A stretch of DNA of 9,679 nucleotides from an uncultured Flavobacterium sp. (GTDB lineage Bacteria; Bacteroidota; Bacteroidia; Flavobacteriales; Flavobacteriaceae), in contig NZ_CAMLIX010000186.1 in the NCBI RefSeq assembly GCF_946479975.1, positions 1 through 9,679 of the forward strand, in the 5' to 3' direction. Below the pieces are notes generated by a model that saw nothing but the letters and a program-made list of their open reading frames with translations, was not told where the DNA came from and ran no database searches. The translations under genes and the position numbers were made by a program. Within the stretch, counting starts at the first letter, position 1. Every line of letters begins with the position of its first letter. Positions 1 to 6,475 of this stretch are shown piece by piece.

Positions 1-1008
1 GAAGTTCTTGAATTAGACCAAAAATTAAACGTTGTAATCCTTGATTTCGATGATGAGAAAACAAGAATTCAATTAGGATTGAAACAATTAAACGCTCACC
101 CATGGGATGCTTTAGATTCTAACTTAACTGTTGGTGATAAAGTTAAAGGTAAAGTAGTTGTAATCGCTGATTACGGTGCTTTCATCGAAGTTGCTGAAGG
201 TGTTGAAGGTTTAATCCACGTTTCTGAAATGTCTTGGTCTACTCACTTACGTTCTGCTCAAGATTTCGTAAAAGTTGGAGATGTTGTTGAAGCAGTTATT
301 TTAACTCTTGACAGAGACGATCGTAAGATGTCATTAGGTATCAAACAATTATCTCAAGATCCATGGACTGACATTACTTCTAAATACCCAGTAGGTTCTA
401 AACATACAGGTATCGTTAGAAACTTTACAAACTTTGGTATTTTCGTAGAATTAGAAGAAGGAATTGATGGATTAATCTACATTTCTGACCTTTCTTGGAC
501 TAAGAAAATCAAACACCCATCTGAGTTTGTAAACGTTGGTGAAAAACTTGATGTTGTAGTATTAGAATTAGATGTTGAAGGACGTAAATTATCTTTAGGT
601 CACAAACAAACTACTGCTAATCCTTGGGATCAATACGAAGATTCTTTCGCTGTAGGAACTATCCACAACGGTGAGATTTCTGAAATCGTTGACAAAGGAG
701 CTACTGTAGAATTCGGAGATGATATCGTTGCTTTCATTCCTACTCGTCACCTTGAAAAAGAAGACGGAAAGAAATTGAAAAAAGGTGATACTGCTGATTT
801 CAAAGTAATCGAATTCAACAAAGAATTCAAAAGAGTAGTTGCTTCTCACACTGCTATCTTCAGAGAAGAAGAAGAGAAAAATGTAAAAGCTGCAACTGAA
901 AATACTTCATCTAACTCTTCTACAAATGCACCAGCTGCAACTTTAGGAGATAACAATGATGTATTAGCTGCATTAAAAGCTAAAATGGAAAAAACTGAGA
1001 AAAAATAA
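1..1008 (+). CDS. rpsA: 30S ribosomal protein S1 (C-terminal part, 5' end outside window)
   Basis: The reading frame is open from base 1, so the visible 335 codons are the C-terminal part of a longer protein; the ATG at 79 is internal. The product is ribosomal protein S1, which binds mRNA on the 30S subunit and helps load messages that lack a strong Shine-Dalgarno sequence. The sequence shows the tail of one S1 (OB-fold) domain at 1-90, two well-conserved S1 domains at about 124-348 and 385-609, and a more diverged one at about 646-864. The typical signatures are YGAFIEVAEGVEGLIHVSE and FGIFVELEEGIDGLIYISD, and each domain is followed by the linker pattern NPWD or DPW. After the last domain comes an acidic, Ser/Thr/Ala-rich tail ending in Lys residues. 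Codon choice (GTT, AAC, ATC, GGT) is more biased than in the neighbouring genes, as expected for a highly expressed gene. A terminator follows directly, so no downstream gene is co-transcribed. Confidence 0.96.
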   Translation, partial: EVLELDQKLNVVILDFDDEKTRIQLGLKQLNAHPWDALDSNLTVGDKVKGKVVVIADYGAFIEVAEGVEGLIHVSEMSWSTHLRSAQDFVKVGDVVEAVILTLDRDDRKMSLGIKQLSQDPWTDITSKYPVGSKHTGIVRNFTNFGIFVELEEGIDGLIYISDLSWTKKIKHPSEFVNVGEKLDVVVLELDVEGRKLSLGHKQTTANPWDQYEDSFAVGTIHNGEISEIVDKGATVEFGDDIVAFIPTRHLEKEDGKKLKKGDTADFKVIEFNKEFKRVVASHTAIFREEEEKNVKAATENTSSNSSTNAPAATLGDNNDVLAALKAKMEKTEKK

Positions 1009-1030
1009 TTCTTAGCTTTTTTATAAATAG

Positions 1031-1060
1031 AAAGTCCCACAGTAATGTGGGACTTTTTTT
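1031..1060 (+). terminator. Rho-independent terminator of rpsA
   Basis: A perfect 10-bp stem (AAAGTCCCAC, then loop AGTAAT, then GTGGGACTTT) runs into a T-tract of seven, starting 22 bp after the rpsA stop codon. It closely matches the terminator at 3553-3582. Confidence 0.93.
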
Positions 1061-1101
1061 ATGTTCTGTAAATTTGATTTAATGTATTTTAACAAATAAA
1101 G

Positions 1102-1131
1102 TTGTGTTATATTTATAAAAAGTTATTTTTG
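1102..1131 (+). promoter_or_regulatory. Bacteroidota-type sigma-A promoter of the LRR gene
   Basis: TTG at 1102-1104, a 19-nt spacer, and TATTTTTG at 1124-1131 match the Bacteroidota consensus TTG-N17-23-TAnnTTTG exactly. The predicted transcription start is around 1135-1139, leaving a leader of only about 10-14 nt before the ATG at 1149. The match to the consensus is seen directly; promoter activity is inferred. Confidence 0.7.
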
Positions 1132-1148
1132 TTTTAAAATACCACTTT

Positions 1149-3542
1149 ATGAAAAAACTCTACTTTTCAATTTTTGCCTTTTATTATTTTATCGGATTAA
1201 GCGCCCAGGTTATTAATTTTCCTGATCCTAATTTTAAAGCTACACTCTTAAGGTCAGATACAACAAACTTAATTGCTAAAGATTCTTATGGTCAAAGTAT
1301 TAAAATTGATGTAAATAAGAATGGAGAAATTGAAGTTTCGGAAGCATTACTGGTAAAAGACTTAAATTTTGGTTATTATGAATATGGCGTTATATCGCAA
1401 ATATATAATTTACAGGGCATTGAAAATTTTAGTAATTTAGAATATTTAACTTTTCAGTTTTTACCTAAAGTAACATCAGTAAATCTTAGTAATTTAATAA
1501 ATCTTAAGCATTTATCGATGAGTCAATGTTCAATAACTTCTTTTGATGCAAGTTCATTAATAAATTTACAAAAGCTTTGGTGTTTTGAAAATCAATTAAC
1601 TTCTTTAGACATTCATGGATTAAACAATTTAACGGAAGTAAAATGCTCCAATAACAAGATTACTGCCTTAGATGCAAGCAATTTATTAAATCTTCAAAGA
1701 ATAGAATGTGATAATAATCAATTAGATTCTTTTAAATTCAATAATTGTCCAATTTTTTCTTTCTTAAACTGTAATAATAATAATCTAACCAAATTGGATT
1801 TATCTGAATCTAATCTTACTTGGATCCAGTGTTCTAATAATAAGCTTGAATCGCTTGATTTAATTAATTCAAAGCTTAGCTATTTGGAATTGAAGAATAA
1901 TTTATTTAGCTCTTTAGATTTAAGTTCGTTAAATGGATATTACTCTCTTGATTGCTCTGATAATCCACTGTTGAAATCACTAAATTTAAAGAATGGCTGG
2001 TTAACTCAAGTTGCTTATAATCCTATTGGCATAGGAAACAAAAGTTATGTGATTTTTAATAAATGTCCTATTTTGGAATATTTATGTGATGATGATTTTG
2101 ATTTGAATGCTATGAAAAGAGTTATAGACCAATATGGATACAAAAATTGTTCTCTAAATTCTTATTGTTCATTTAAGCCTGGAGGATCCACTTATTCACT
2201 TGAAGGAAGTAGTAAAATTGACCTAACAAAAAATGGCTGTGACGCATTAGATAGTATTTATCCAAACTTAAAATTTACTATTTCGGGAGTAACAGAAACA
2301 AGTACTTTTATTTCTAATAGTAACGGTAGATATAGTATTCCTTTAAAAGTTGGAACATATACAGTATCTCCTGTTATTGAAAATCAAAACTATTTTTCAA
2401 TATCTCCCAGCAATATTACGGTCACTTTTCCAACACCAAATGCAACATATAATCAAGATTTTTGCATATTGCCAAAGGGTTTTAATACTGATTTAGAGGT
2501 TGTTATTCTGCCTTTAAATACAGCTAGGCCTGGATTTGATTCTGCTTACAAAATAGTTTATAAAAATAAAGGGAACACCACGCAATCAGGTATTTTAAAT
2601 TTAGAATTTGATGATGATATTTTAGATTTAGTTTCAGTTAATCCTGCAGTTTCAAGCCAAAGTACAAACAACTTTTCGTGGATTTTCAACGATTTAAAAC
2701 CATTTGATTCTAGAGAAATTAATATTTCATTAAATCTAAACGGACCAACAGAAACACCTGCTGTTAATATTGGAAGGAAATTGAAATATTTGGCTAAAAT
2801 AAGTTCACAAAATGTAGATGAGACACTTTTAGATAATACATTTACTCTAAATCAAACGGTTGTGGGTTCATATGATCCAAATGATAAAACATGTTTAGAA
2901 GGTTCAGTTATCACATCGGGATTAATAGGTGAGTACGTTCATTACATGATTCGTTTTGAAAATACAGGAACGCATTCTGCACAAAACATCGTAGTGAAGG
3001 ATATTATTGATTTGAATAAATTCGATATTTCAACTTTAGTGCAAACAAATTCGAGCCATTCTTTTGTAACTAAAATTTCAGAAGGAAATAAAGTTGAATT
3101 TATTTTTGAAAATATAAACCTTCCTTTTGATGATACCAATAATGATGGTTATATAGCTTTTAAAATAAAAACGAAACCCAGTTTAAAAGTTGGTGATTCT
3201 TTTACTAATGACGCTAATATTTATTTTGATTATAATTTTCCTATTCTGACAAACAAGGCTACGTCGATATTTACAAAGTCTTTATCTATTATGGATTTTG
3301 ACTTTTCAAGGTATTTTATTTTATATCCAAATCCTTCTGAACAAGTTCTAAATATTACTAAAAATGAGGATATAGAGATAAATTCATTTGAAATTTATAA
3401 TATTTTGGGACAACTAATAATTTCTGTTCCAAATGGTAATAGAATTTCAAATATTGACATTTCTAGACTAAAAACCGGTAATTATTTTATTAAAGTAAAA
3501 TCAGACAAAGGGAGTTCAAGTATGAAATTCATTAAAATCTAA
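1149..3542 (+). CDS. Secreted leucine-rich-repeat protein with T9SS C-terminal sorting domain
   Basis: The protein has 797 residues. It starts with a Sec signal peptide (MKKLYFSIFAFYYFIGLSAQ, cleavage near residue 20). Residues 52-66 form an EF-hand-like acidic loop (DVNKNGEIEVSEA). Residues about 84-310 are leucine-rich repeats of 20-23 residues with the pattern LxxLxCxxNxL-xSLDLS, where a Cys often sits in the consensus position (LWCFENQL, VKCSNNKI, IECDNNQL, LNCNNNNL). Residues about 345-440 look like a beta-sandwich or carboxypeptidase-regulatory-like domain. Residues about 445-710 hold two related Ig-like segments, the second introduced by VVGSYDPNDK, a signature of a family I believe is catalogued as DUF7619. 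Residues about 722-797 are a type A T9SS sorting domain (YPNPS, FEIYNILGQ, LKTGNYFIKV). The product should be exported through the inner membrane by Sec and through the outer membrane by the PorSS/T9SS machinery, then surface-anchored or released. The LRRs suggest binding of a protein or glycan, but the ligand cannot be inferred. It has its own promoter and terminator. Confidence 0.9.
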   Translation: MKKLYFSIFAFYYFIGLSAQVINFPDPNFKATLLRSDTTNLIAKDSYGQSIKIDVNKNGEIEVSEALLVKDLNFGYYEYGVISQIYNLQGIENFSNLEYLTFQFLPKVTSVNLSNLINLKHLSMSQCSITSFDASSLINLQKLWCFENQLTSLDIHGLNNLTEVKCSNNKITALDASNLLNLQRIECDNNQLDSFKFNNCPIFSFLNCNNNNLTKLDLSESNLTWIQCSNNKLESLDLINSKLSYLELKNNLFSSLDLSSLNGYYSLDCSDNPLLKSLNLKNGWLTQVAYNPIGIGNKSYVIFNKCPILEYLCDDDFDLNAMKRVIDQYGYKNCSLNSYCSFKPGGSTYSLEGSSKIDLTKNGCDALDSIYPNLKFTISGVTETSTFISNSNGRYSIPLKVGTYTVSPVIENQNYFSISPSNITVTFPTPNATYNQDFCILPKGFNTDLEVVILPLNTARPGFDSAYKIVYKNKGNTTQSGILNLEFDDDILDLVSVNPAVSSQSTNNFSWIFNDLKPFDSREINISLNLNGPTETPAVNIGRKLKYLAKISSQNVDETLLDNTFTLNQTVVGSYDPNDKTCLEGSVITSGLIGEYVHYMIRFENTGTHSAQNIVVKDIIDLNKFDISTLVQTNSSHSFVTKISEGNKVEFIFENINLPFDDTNNDGYIAFKIKTKPSLKVGDSFTNDANIYFDYNFPILTNKATSIFTKSLSIMDFDFSRYFILYPNPSEQVLNITKNEDIEINSFEIYNILGQLIISVPNGNRISNIDISRLKTGNYFIKVKSDKGSSSMKFIKI

Positions 3543-3550
3543 ATCTAAAT

Positions 3551-3583
3551 AAAAAGTCCCACAGAAATATGGGACTTTTTTTT
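3551..3583 (+). terminator. Two-way terminator between the LRR gene and the ExbD-like operon
   Basis: An 11-bp stem (AAAAAGTCCCA, an 8-nt loop, TGGGACTTTTT) ends in eight or more T on the plus strand and begins 8 bp after the LRR gene stop codon. The A-run on the left arm gives a T5 run on the minus strand, so it could also end transcription arriving from the convergent ExbD-like genes. It differs from the rpsA terminator at only 2 of 30 positions. Confidence 0.9.
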
Positions 3584-3616
3584 GTTTATAAATATTTTGT
3601 TTTCAGATTTTAGATT

Positions 3617-3664
3617 GCTTCTCGCTTTGTCAGGCTGAGCGAAGTAAAAGCGTTTTTAAAAACG
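3617..3664. repeat. Short REP-like palindromic remnant
   Basis: The segment contains CGCTTTGTCAGGCTGAGCGA followed by AGTAAAAGCG, where CGCTTT (3623-3628) pairs with AAAGCG (3647-3652). A 14-bp perfect palindrome, CGTTTTTAAAAACG, follows at 3651-3664. The core GTCAGGCTGAGCGAAGT resembles the GTCATGCTGAGCGAAGTCGAAG-type intergenic repeat that I recall from many Bacteroidota genomes. Only one copy is present here, so calling it a repeat rests on memory of the family and not on copies in this window. Confidence 0.4.
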
Positions 3665-3677
3665 ATATTTTTCTGAG

Positions 3678-4193
3678 TTAATTCGAGACTAATAATTTAG
3701 ATTCTTGTGGAGTAAATTCAGGAACAATGGAATATGATGTTATTCCTGTTATTTTCATTTCATCTAAAATAGCTATCAAATTTCCATAATTAGATTTTTT
3801 AGTAGGTTTTATAATAACAGTAATATTTTCTTTTAATTTGCTAGAATATTTGTTGATAGATTCAATTCTAGTGATTAATTCTTTTCGAATTCCATTCTTG
3901 CCGTAAGTAATACTTTTAGGTTTTTTTATTGGGCTTGATAGAACACCTACATAATATATTAGTTTGTCATTTTGATCTAGCAATATAGTAATCGAACGAT
4001 TTTCGCCTTCGTGAATATGTTCAAAGGAATCATGACAATTATTCCCCATACTTAAATCTAAAAATTTAGGTTTAGACAATTCTCCAACAACCATAAAAAA
4101 TATAATCAGCAGAAAAGAAACACTGACCATAGCGGTTAAATCAACTCTTGAACTTAGTTTTTTACTTCTGACTTTTTTTGGAAGATGGTTCAT
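3678..4193 (-). CDS. ExbD/TolR-like membrane protein, downstream paralog, Asp-less
   Basis: The protein has 171 residues and belongs to the ExbD/TolR family by its architecture: a basic cytosolic N-terminus (residues 1-17, VRSKKLSSR), the family entry motif RVDLTAMVSV, one membrane helix at about 20-37 (SVSFLLIIFFMVV), and a periplasmic domain (about 41-171) with the segment YGKNGIRKEL and the C-terminal strand-helix elements VIIKPTKKSNYGNLI and LDEMKITGITSYSIV. Normal ExbD/TolR proteins couple to ExbB/TolQ and use an Asp at the start of the helix (Asp25 in E. coli ExbD) to pass protons that energise TonB. Here that position is Ser24, and the usual TPM is TAM. The periplasmic loop carries Cys53 and several His residues (NNCHDSFEHIHEGENR). 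The gene lies 27 bp after its upstream paralog at 4221-4754 and is probably in the same operon. No exbB or tonB gene is in the window. Family membership is confident; the role is not, and a conventional proton-coupled function is doubtful. Confidence 0.85.
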   Translation of the reverse strand: MNHLPKKVRSKKLSSRVDLTAMVSVSFLLIIFFMVVGELSKPKFLDLSMGNNCHDSFEHIHEGENRSITILLDQNDKLIYYVGVLSSPIKKPKSITYGKNGIRKELITRIESINKYSSKLKENITVIIKPTKKSNYGNLIAILDEMKITGITSYSIVPEFTPQESKLLVSN

Positions 4194-4220
4194 AGTTATT
4201 AGTTTTGGTTAGTTAATCTC

Positions 4221-4754
4221 TTAATTTGAGGCTAATAATTTAGCTTCTTCTGGACTAAACTCATTAACAATTGCATAAGTTTGAATTCCTGCAATATCCA
4301 TTTCATCTAAAATATCAACTAGATTTTTAAAATTACACTTTTTACTAGGTTTTATAATTACTACCATTCCTCTTCGTGGTTTTCCTAATTGAGCAGAATA
4401 ATTGAGGGTGATTTTATTTTCTTTAAAAAGTTCTTTTCTAATTCCGTTCTTTCCATAGGCTATATCTTTTGGTGAAACTCTTGGAACGGCTAGTAAACCT
4501 TTATAGCAAACTAATTTATTATTTTCTCCAAGCAAAATAGTGTAAGATCGATCTTCACCTCCACAACTGATTATCCTTCCTCCACAGGTGTAAGCATCAT
4601 AATCAGGTAAACTTAAATCCATTACTTTTTGTTTAGATAATTCTCCAACAACCATAAAAAATATAATCAGCAGAAAAGAAACGCTGACCATAGCCGTTAA
4701 ATCAACTCTGGAATTTAGTTTTTTGCTTCTTATTTTTTGGGGTAGGTTTTTCAT
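4221..4754 (-). CDS. ExbD/TolR-like membrane protein, upstream paralog, Asp-less
   Basis: The protein has 177 residues and the same layout as its neighbour at 3678-4193: a basic N-terminus, RVDLTAMVSV, one membrane helix at about 20-37 and a periplasmic domain. The first 43 residues match the paralog at 37 positions; the periplasmic part matches at about half by eye. The position of the proton-carrying Asp of ExbD/TolR is again Ser24. The loop after the helix differs from the paralog, with Cys57 and Cys64 in YTCGGRIISCGG, which could form a disulfide in the periplasm. Further Cys residues lie at 83 and 140, the latter in IIKPSKKCNFKNL. The conserved YGKNGIRKELF segment and the ending LLASN correspond to YGKNGIRKEL and LLVSN in the paralog. 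As first gene of the pair it would carry the operon promoter in 4755-4956, but I see no clear consensus there on the minus strand. The ATG chosen gives the same N-terminus as the paralog, which supports the start. Confidence 0.85.
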   Translation of the reverse strand: MKNLPQKIRSKKLNSRVDLTAMVSVSFLLIIFFMVVGELSKQKVMDLSLPDYDAYTCGGRIISCGGEDRSYTILLGENNKLVCYKGLLAVPRVSPKDIAYGKNGIRKELFKENKITLNYSAQLGKPRRGMVVIIKPSKKCNFKNLVDILDEMDIAGIQTYAIVNEFSPEEAKLLASN

Positions 4755-4864
4755 AATAGTTGGTTTTGATTTCTAAATTTAATAATAAAAGAGACAGGAT
4801 ATTAAAAAGTTTTTGAAAATATGTAAAAATATTTCCTGTACTAAAGTCTTGTTTTCTAACACCT

Positions 4865-4896
4865 TTTGAAGATATTTCAATAATCTTTTACTTTTA
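4865..4896 (+). promoter_or_regulatory. Candidate promoter of the fasciclin gene
   Basis: TTTG at 4865-4868, a 20-nt spacer, and TACTTTTA at 4889-4896 match the Bacteroidota consensus TTTG-N-TAnnTTTG except for the final base (A for G). The predicted start near 4901-4904 would give a leader of about 55 nt before the ATG at 4957. This lies in the 202-bp region between the divergent ExbD-like and fasciclin genes, where I see no other structured element. Confidence 0.4.
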
Positions 4897-4956
4897 TTAA
4901 AACCAAAACAATTTTATCTGCGTAAATGAGCTTATAACTTAAAAACTAATAAAATT

Positions 4957-5511
4957 ATGAAAACGAGAAAATTTTTAGCTGTTGCAGTTTTAGCTTTGGG
5001 ATTTGCATTTACATCAAATGCTCAAAAATCAGTAATGGTTGGTGGAGCAGCAATGTATCCGAATAAAAACATTATTGAAAACGCAGTAAATTCAAAAGAT
5101 CATACAACTCTTGTTGCAGCTGTAAAAGCAGCAGATTTAGTTGAAACTTTAAAAGGAAAAGGACCATTTACTGTTTTTGCTCCAACAAACGCTGCATTTA
5201 ATAAATTACCAAAAGGTACTGTTGAAACTTTATTAAAACCAGAAAACAAAAAAATGCTTCAAGGAATTTTGACTTACCACGTTGTTTCTGGAAAATGGAG
5301 TTCTGCAGATATTGCTAAAGCAATCAAAGAAGGTAAAGGAAAAGCAAGTATTAAAACTGTTGCCGGCGGTACTATAACAGCTTGGATGAAAGGTAAAGAT
5401 TTATACATTACAGATGAGAATGGTAATAAATCGAAAGTTACAATCGCAGACGTTAATCAATCAAATGGTGTAATTCACGTAGTAGACGCTGTATTATTGC
5501 CAAAGAAATAA
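4957..5511 (+). CDS. Secreted fasciclin (FAS1) domain protein
   Basis: The protein has 184 residues with a signal peptide at 1-22 (MKTRKFLAVAVLALGFAFTS then NAQ) and a single FAS1 domain over about 37-184. The family landmarks are present: the H1 block FTVFAPTNAAFNKLP (71-85), the Tyr-His pair in LTYHVVSGK (107-108), and the H2 block NGVIHVVDAVLLP (170-182), where the chain ends. The segment VGGAAMYPNKNIIENAV (28-44) precedes the domain and is typical of Bacteroidota FAS1 proteins as I remember them. FAS1 domains mediate adhesion or protein-protein contacts in secreted and surface proteins; the partner is unknown. No lipobox Cys and no T9SS tail are visible, so it should be a soluble periplasmic or released protein. 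It is monocistronic, with a candidate promoter at 4865-4896 and a terminator at 5540-5571. Confidence 0.93.
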   Translation: MKTRKFLAVAVLALGFAFTSNAQKSVMVGGAAMYPNKNIIENAVNSKDHTTLVAAVKAADLVETLKGKGPFTVFAPTNAAFNKLPKGTVETLLKPENKKMLQGILTYHVVSGKWSSADIAKAIKEGKGKASIKTVAGGTITAWMKGKDLYITDENGNKSKVTIADVNQSNGVIHVVDAVLLPKK

Positions 5512-5539
5512 TTATCTCCAAAAACAAAACCTACGATTT

Positions 5540-5571
5540 GAAAAACTCAGCAATTCTTTGCTGAGTTTTTC
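5540..5571. terminator. Two-way terminator between fasciclin and rhtA genes
   Basis: A 13-bp perfect stem (GAAAAACTCAGCA, loop ATTCTT, TGCTGAGTTTTTC) sits between convergent genes. The T5 run in the right arm followed by CTATTTTTT serves the plus strand, and the T5 run formed by the A5 of the left arm serves the minus strand. Its right edge touches the stop codon of the rhtA-like gene (5571-5573), so one element can end both transcripts. Confidence 0.88.
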
Positions 5572-6416
5572 TATTTTTTGGCAGTTAATGTACTTCCAGC
5601 CGATGCAATTACAACACAAAAAACGGCTAAGATTTCATAAATATTTAAATTTTCCTGTAGAAATATAAAAGCACAAATTGAGGCAGCAGCAGGTTCTAAA
5701 CTCATTAATATACTAAAAGTGCGCGGAGGAAGCTGACCTAAAGCTTTCATTTCTAAAGTAAAAGGAATAGCACTAGAAAGAAGTGCAAGAGCAATTCCCA
5801 TTCCGAAGAATTTCGGAGTTAGATTCGTTAAGCCATTGTCAAAAAATCCGAATGGTAGAATTAAAAGTGCAGCAAATAACATACCTGTAGAAACGGCTTC
5901 ATTTCCATTCATTATTTTTGAAACTTTACCACCTAGAACTATATACCCCGCCCAGAACACTCCAGCCAAAAGTGCCAGCAAAACTCCCAAAGAATCTATT
6001 CGATTATTTGCCCAAGGCGCAATTAGAATTATTCCGATTGCAGCAAGTAAGACCCAGCAATAATCTATTAGACGTTTTGAGCCTACGATTGCAAGTAAAA
6101 GCGGACCAACAAATTCTAGTGTAACCGCCAATCCGATTGGGATTCTTTCAATTGCCAAATAAAATATAAGATTCATTACACCTAAACATAAACCGTAGGG
6201 AATAACAATTTTCCATTGTTTTGATGTAATCTTTTTAAAATTGGGTCTGTAAACTAATAATAAAATTATAGCGGAAAAACCTATACGCATTGAAGCTGTG
6301 CCCGCCGCTCCAATAATTGGAAAAAGTGTTTTTGCAATTGCAGCACCGCATTGAACGCTGATAATTGCCAACAAAACTGCAGGAACAGGAGGGAAGTTAA
6401 TTTCTGTATTTTTCAT
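5571..6416 (-). CDS. rhtA: DMT-superfamily exporter, RhtA-like (threonine/homoserine efflux type)
   Basis: The protein has 281 residues with ten predicted membrane helices in two EamA repeats (about residues 12-137 and 143-280), the size and fold of drug/metabolite transporters. It matches what I remember of E. coli RhtA across much of its length. Near the N-terminus it has AIISVQCGAAIAKTLFPIIG against a SIQGGASLAKSLFPLVG-like segment. Further landmarks are GVMNLIFYLAIERIPIGLAV (79-98), TLEFVGP (99-105), LSSAIPFTLEMKAL (213-226), RTFSILMSLEPA (232-243) and the ending AGSTLTAKK. RhtA exports threonine and homoserine in E. coli; the substrate here is inferred from resemblance and could be another amino acid. 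The start ATG (6414-6416) gives a short N-terminus before helix 1. A 47-codon gene lies 59 bp upstream on the same strand and may be co-transcribed. An inverted repeat lies in that gap. The gene ends at the two-way terminator shared with the fasciclin gene. Confidence 0.87.
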   Translation of the reverse strand: MKNTEINFPPVPAVLLAIISVQCGAAIAKTLFPIIGAAGTASMRIGFSAIILLLVYRPNFKKITSKQWKIVIPYGLCLGVMNLIFYLAIERIPIGLAVTLEFVGPLLLAIVGSKRLIDYCWVLLAAIGIILIAPWANNRIDSLGVLLALLAGVFWAGYIVLGGKVSKIMNGNEAVSTGMLFAALLILPFGFFDNGLTNLTPKFFGMGIALALLSSAIPFTLEMKALGQLPPRTFSILMSLEPAAASICAFIFLQENLNIYEILAVFCVVIASAGSTLTAKK

Positions 6417-6426
6417 GAACGAGAAC

Positions 6427-6448
6427 GTAGAAAAGGGATTTTTTCTAC
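6427..6448. promoter_or_regulatory. 8-bp inverted repeat just upstream of rhtA
   Basis: GTAGAAAA (6427-6434) and TTTTCTAC (6441-6448) are perfect inverted repeats separated by GGGATT, starting 11 bp upstream of the rhtA ATG. It could be an operator, a leader hairpin or a weak terminator for the small upstream gene. The last is less likely because no T-tract follows on the minus strand. The repeat is seen directly; its function is unknown. Confidence 0.35.
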
Positions 6449-6475
6449 TGAAATAATATAAATAGCTTTAAGAAT

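Noticed and set aside
595..1040. Minus-strand frames opposite rpsA and its terminator
   Set aside because: They are antisense to a highly conserved gene; the Phe/Ser-rich composition reflects complementary Lys/Glu codons.
2942..3139. Minus-strand frame of 65 codons inside the LRR gene
   Set aside because: It is antisense to the conserved GSYDPNDK-type domain, with no supporting signals.
4774..4781. TAAATTTA as the -7 element of the ExbD-like operon promoter (minus strand)
   Set aside because: It fits TAnnTTT loosely, but no TTG element lies at the proper distance, and such matches are expected by chance in AT-rich DNA.
5836..6124. Two overlapping plus-strand frames inside the rhtA-like gene
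   Set aside because: They lie entirely antisense to a well-supported membrane protein and resemble no family.
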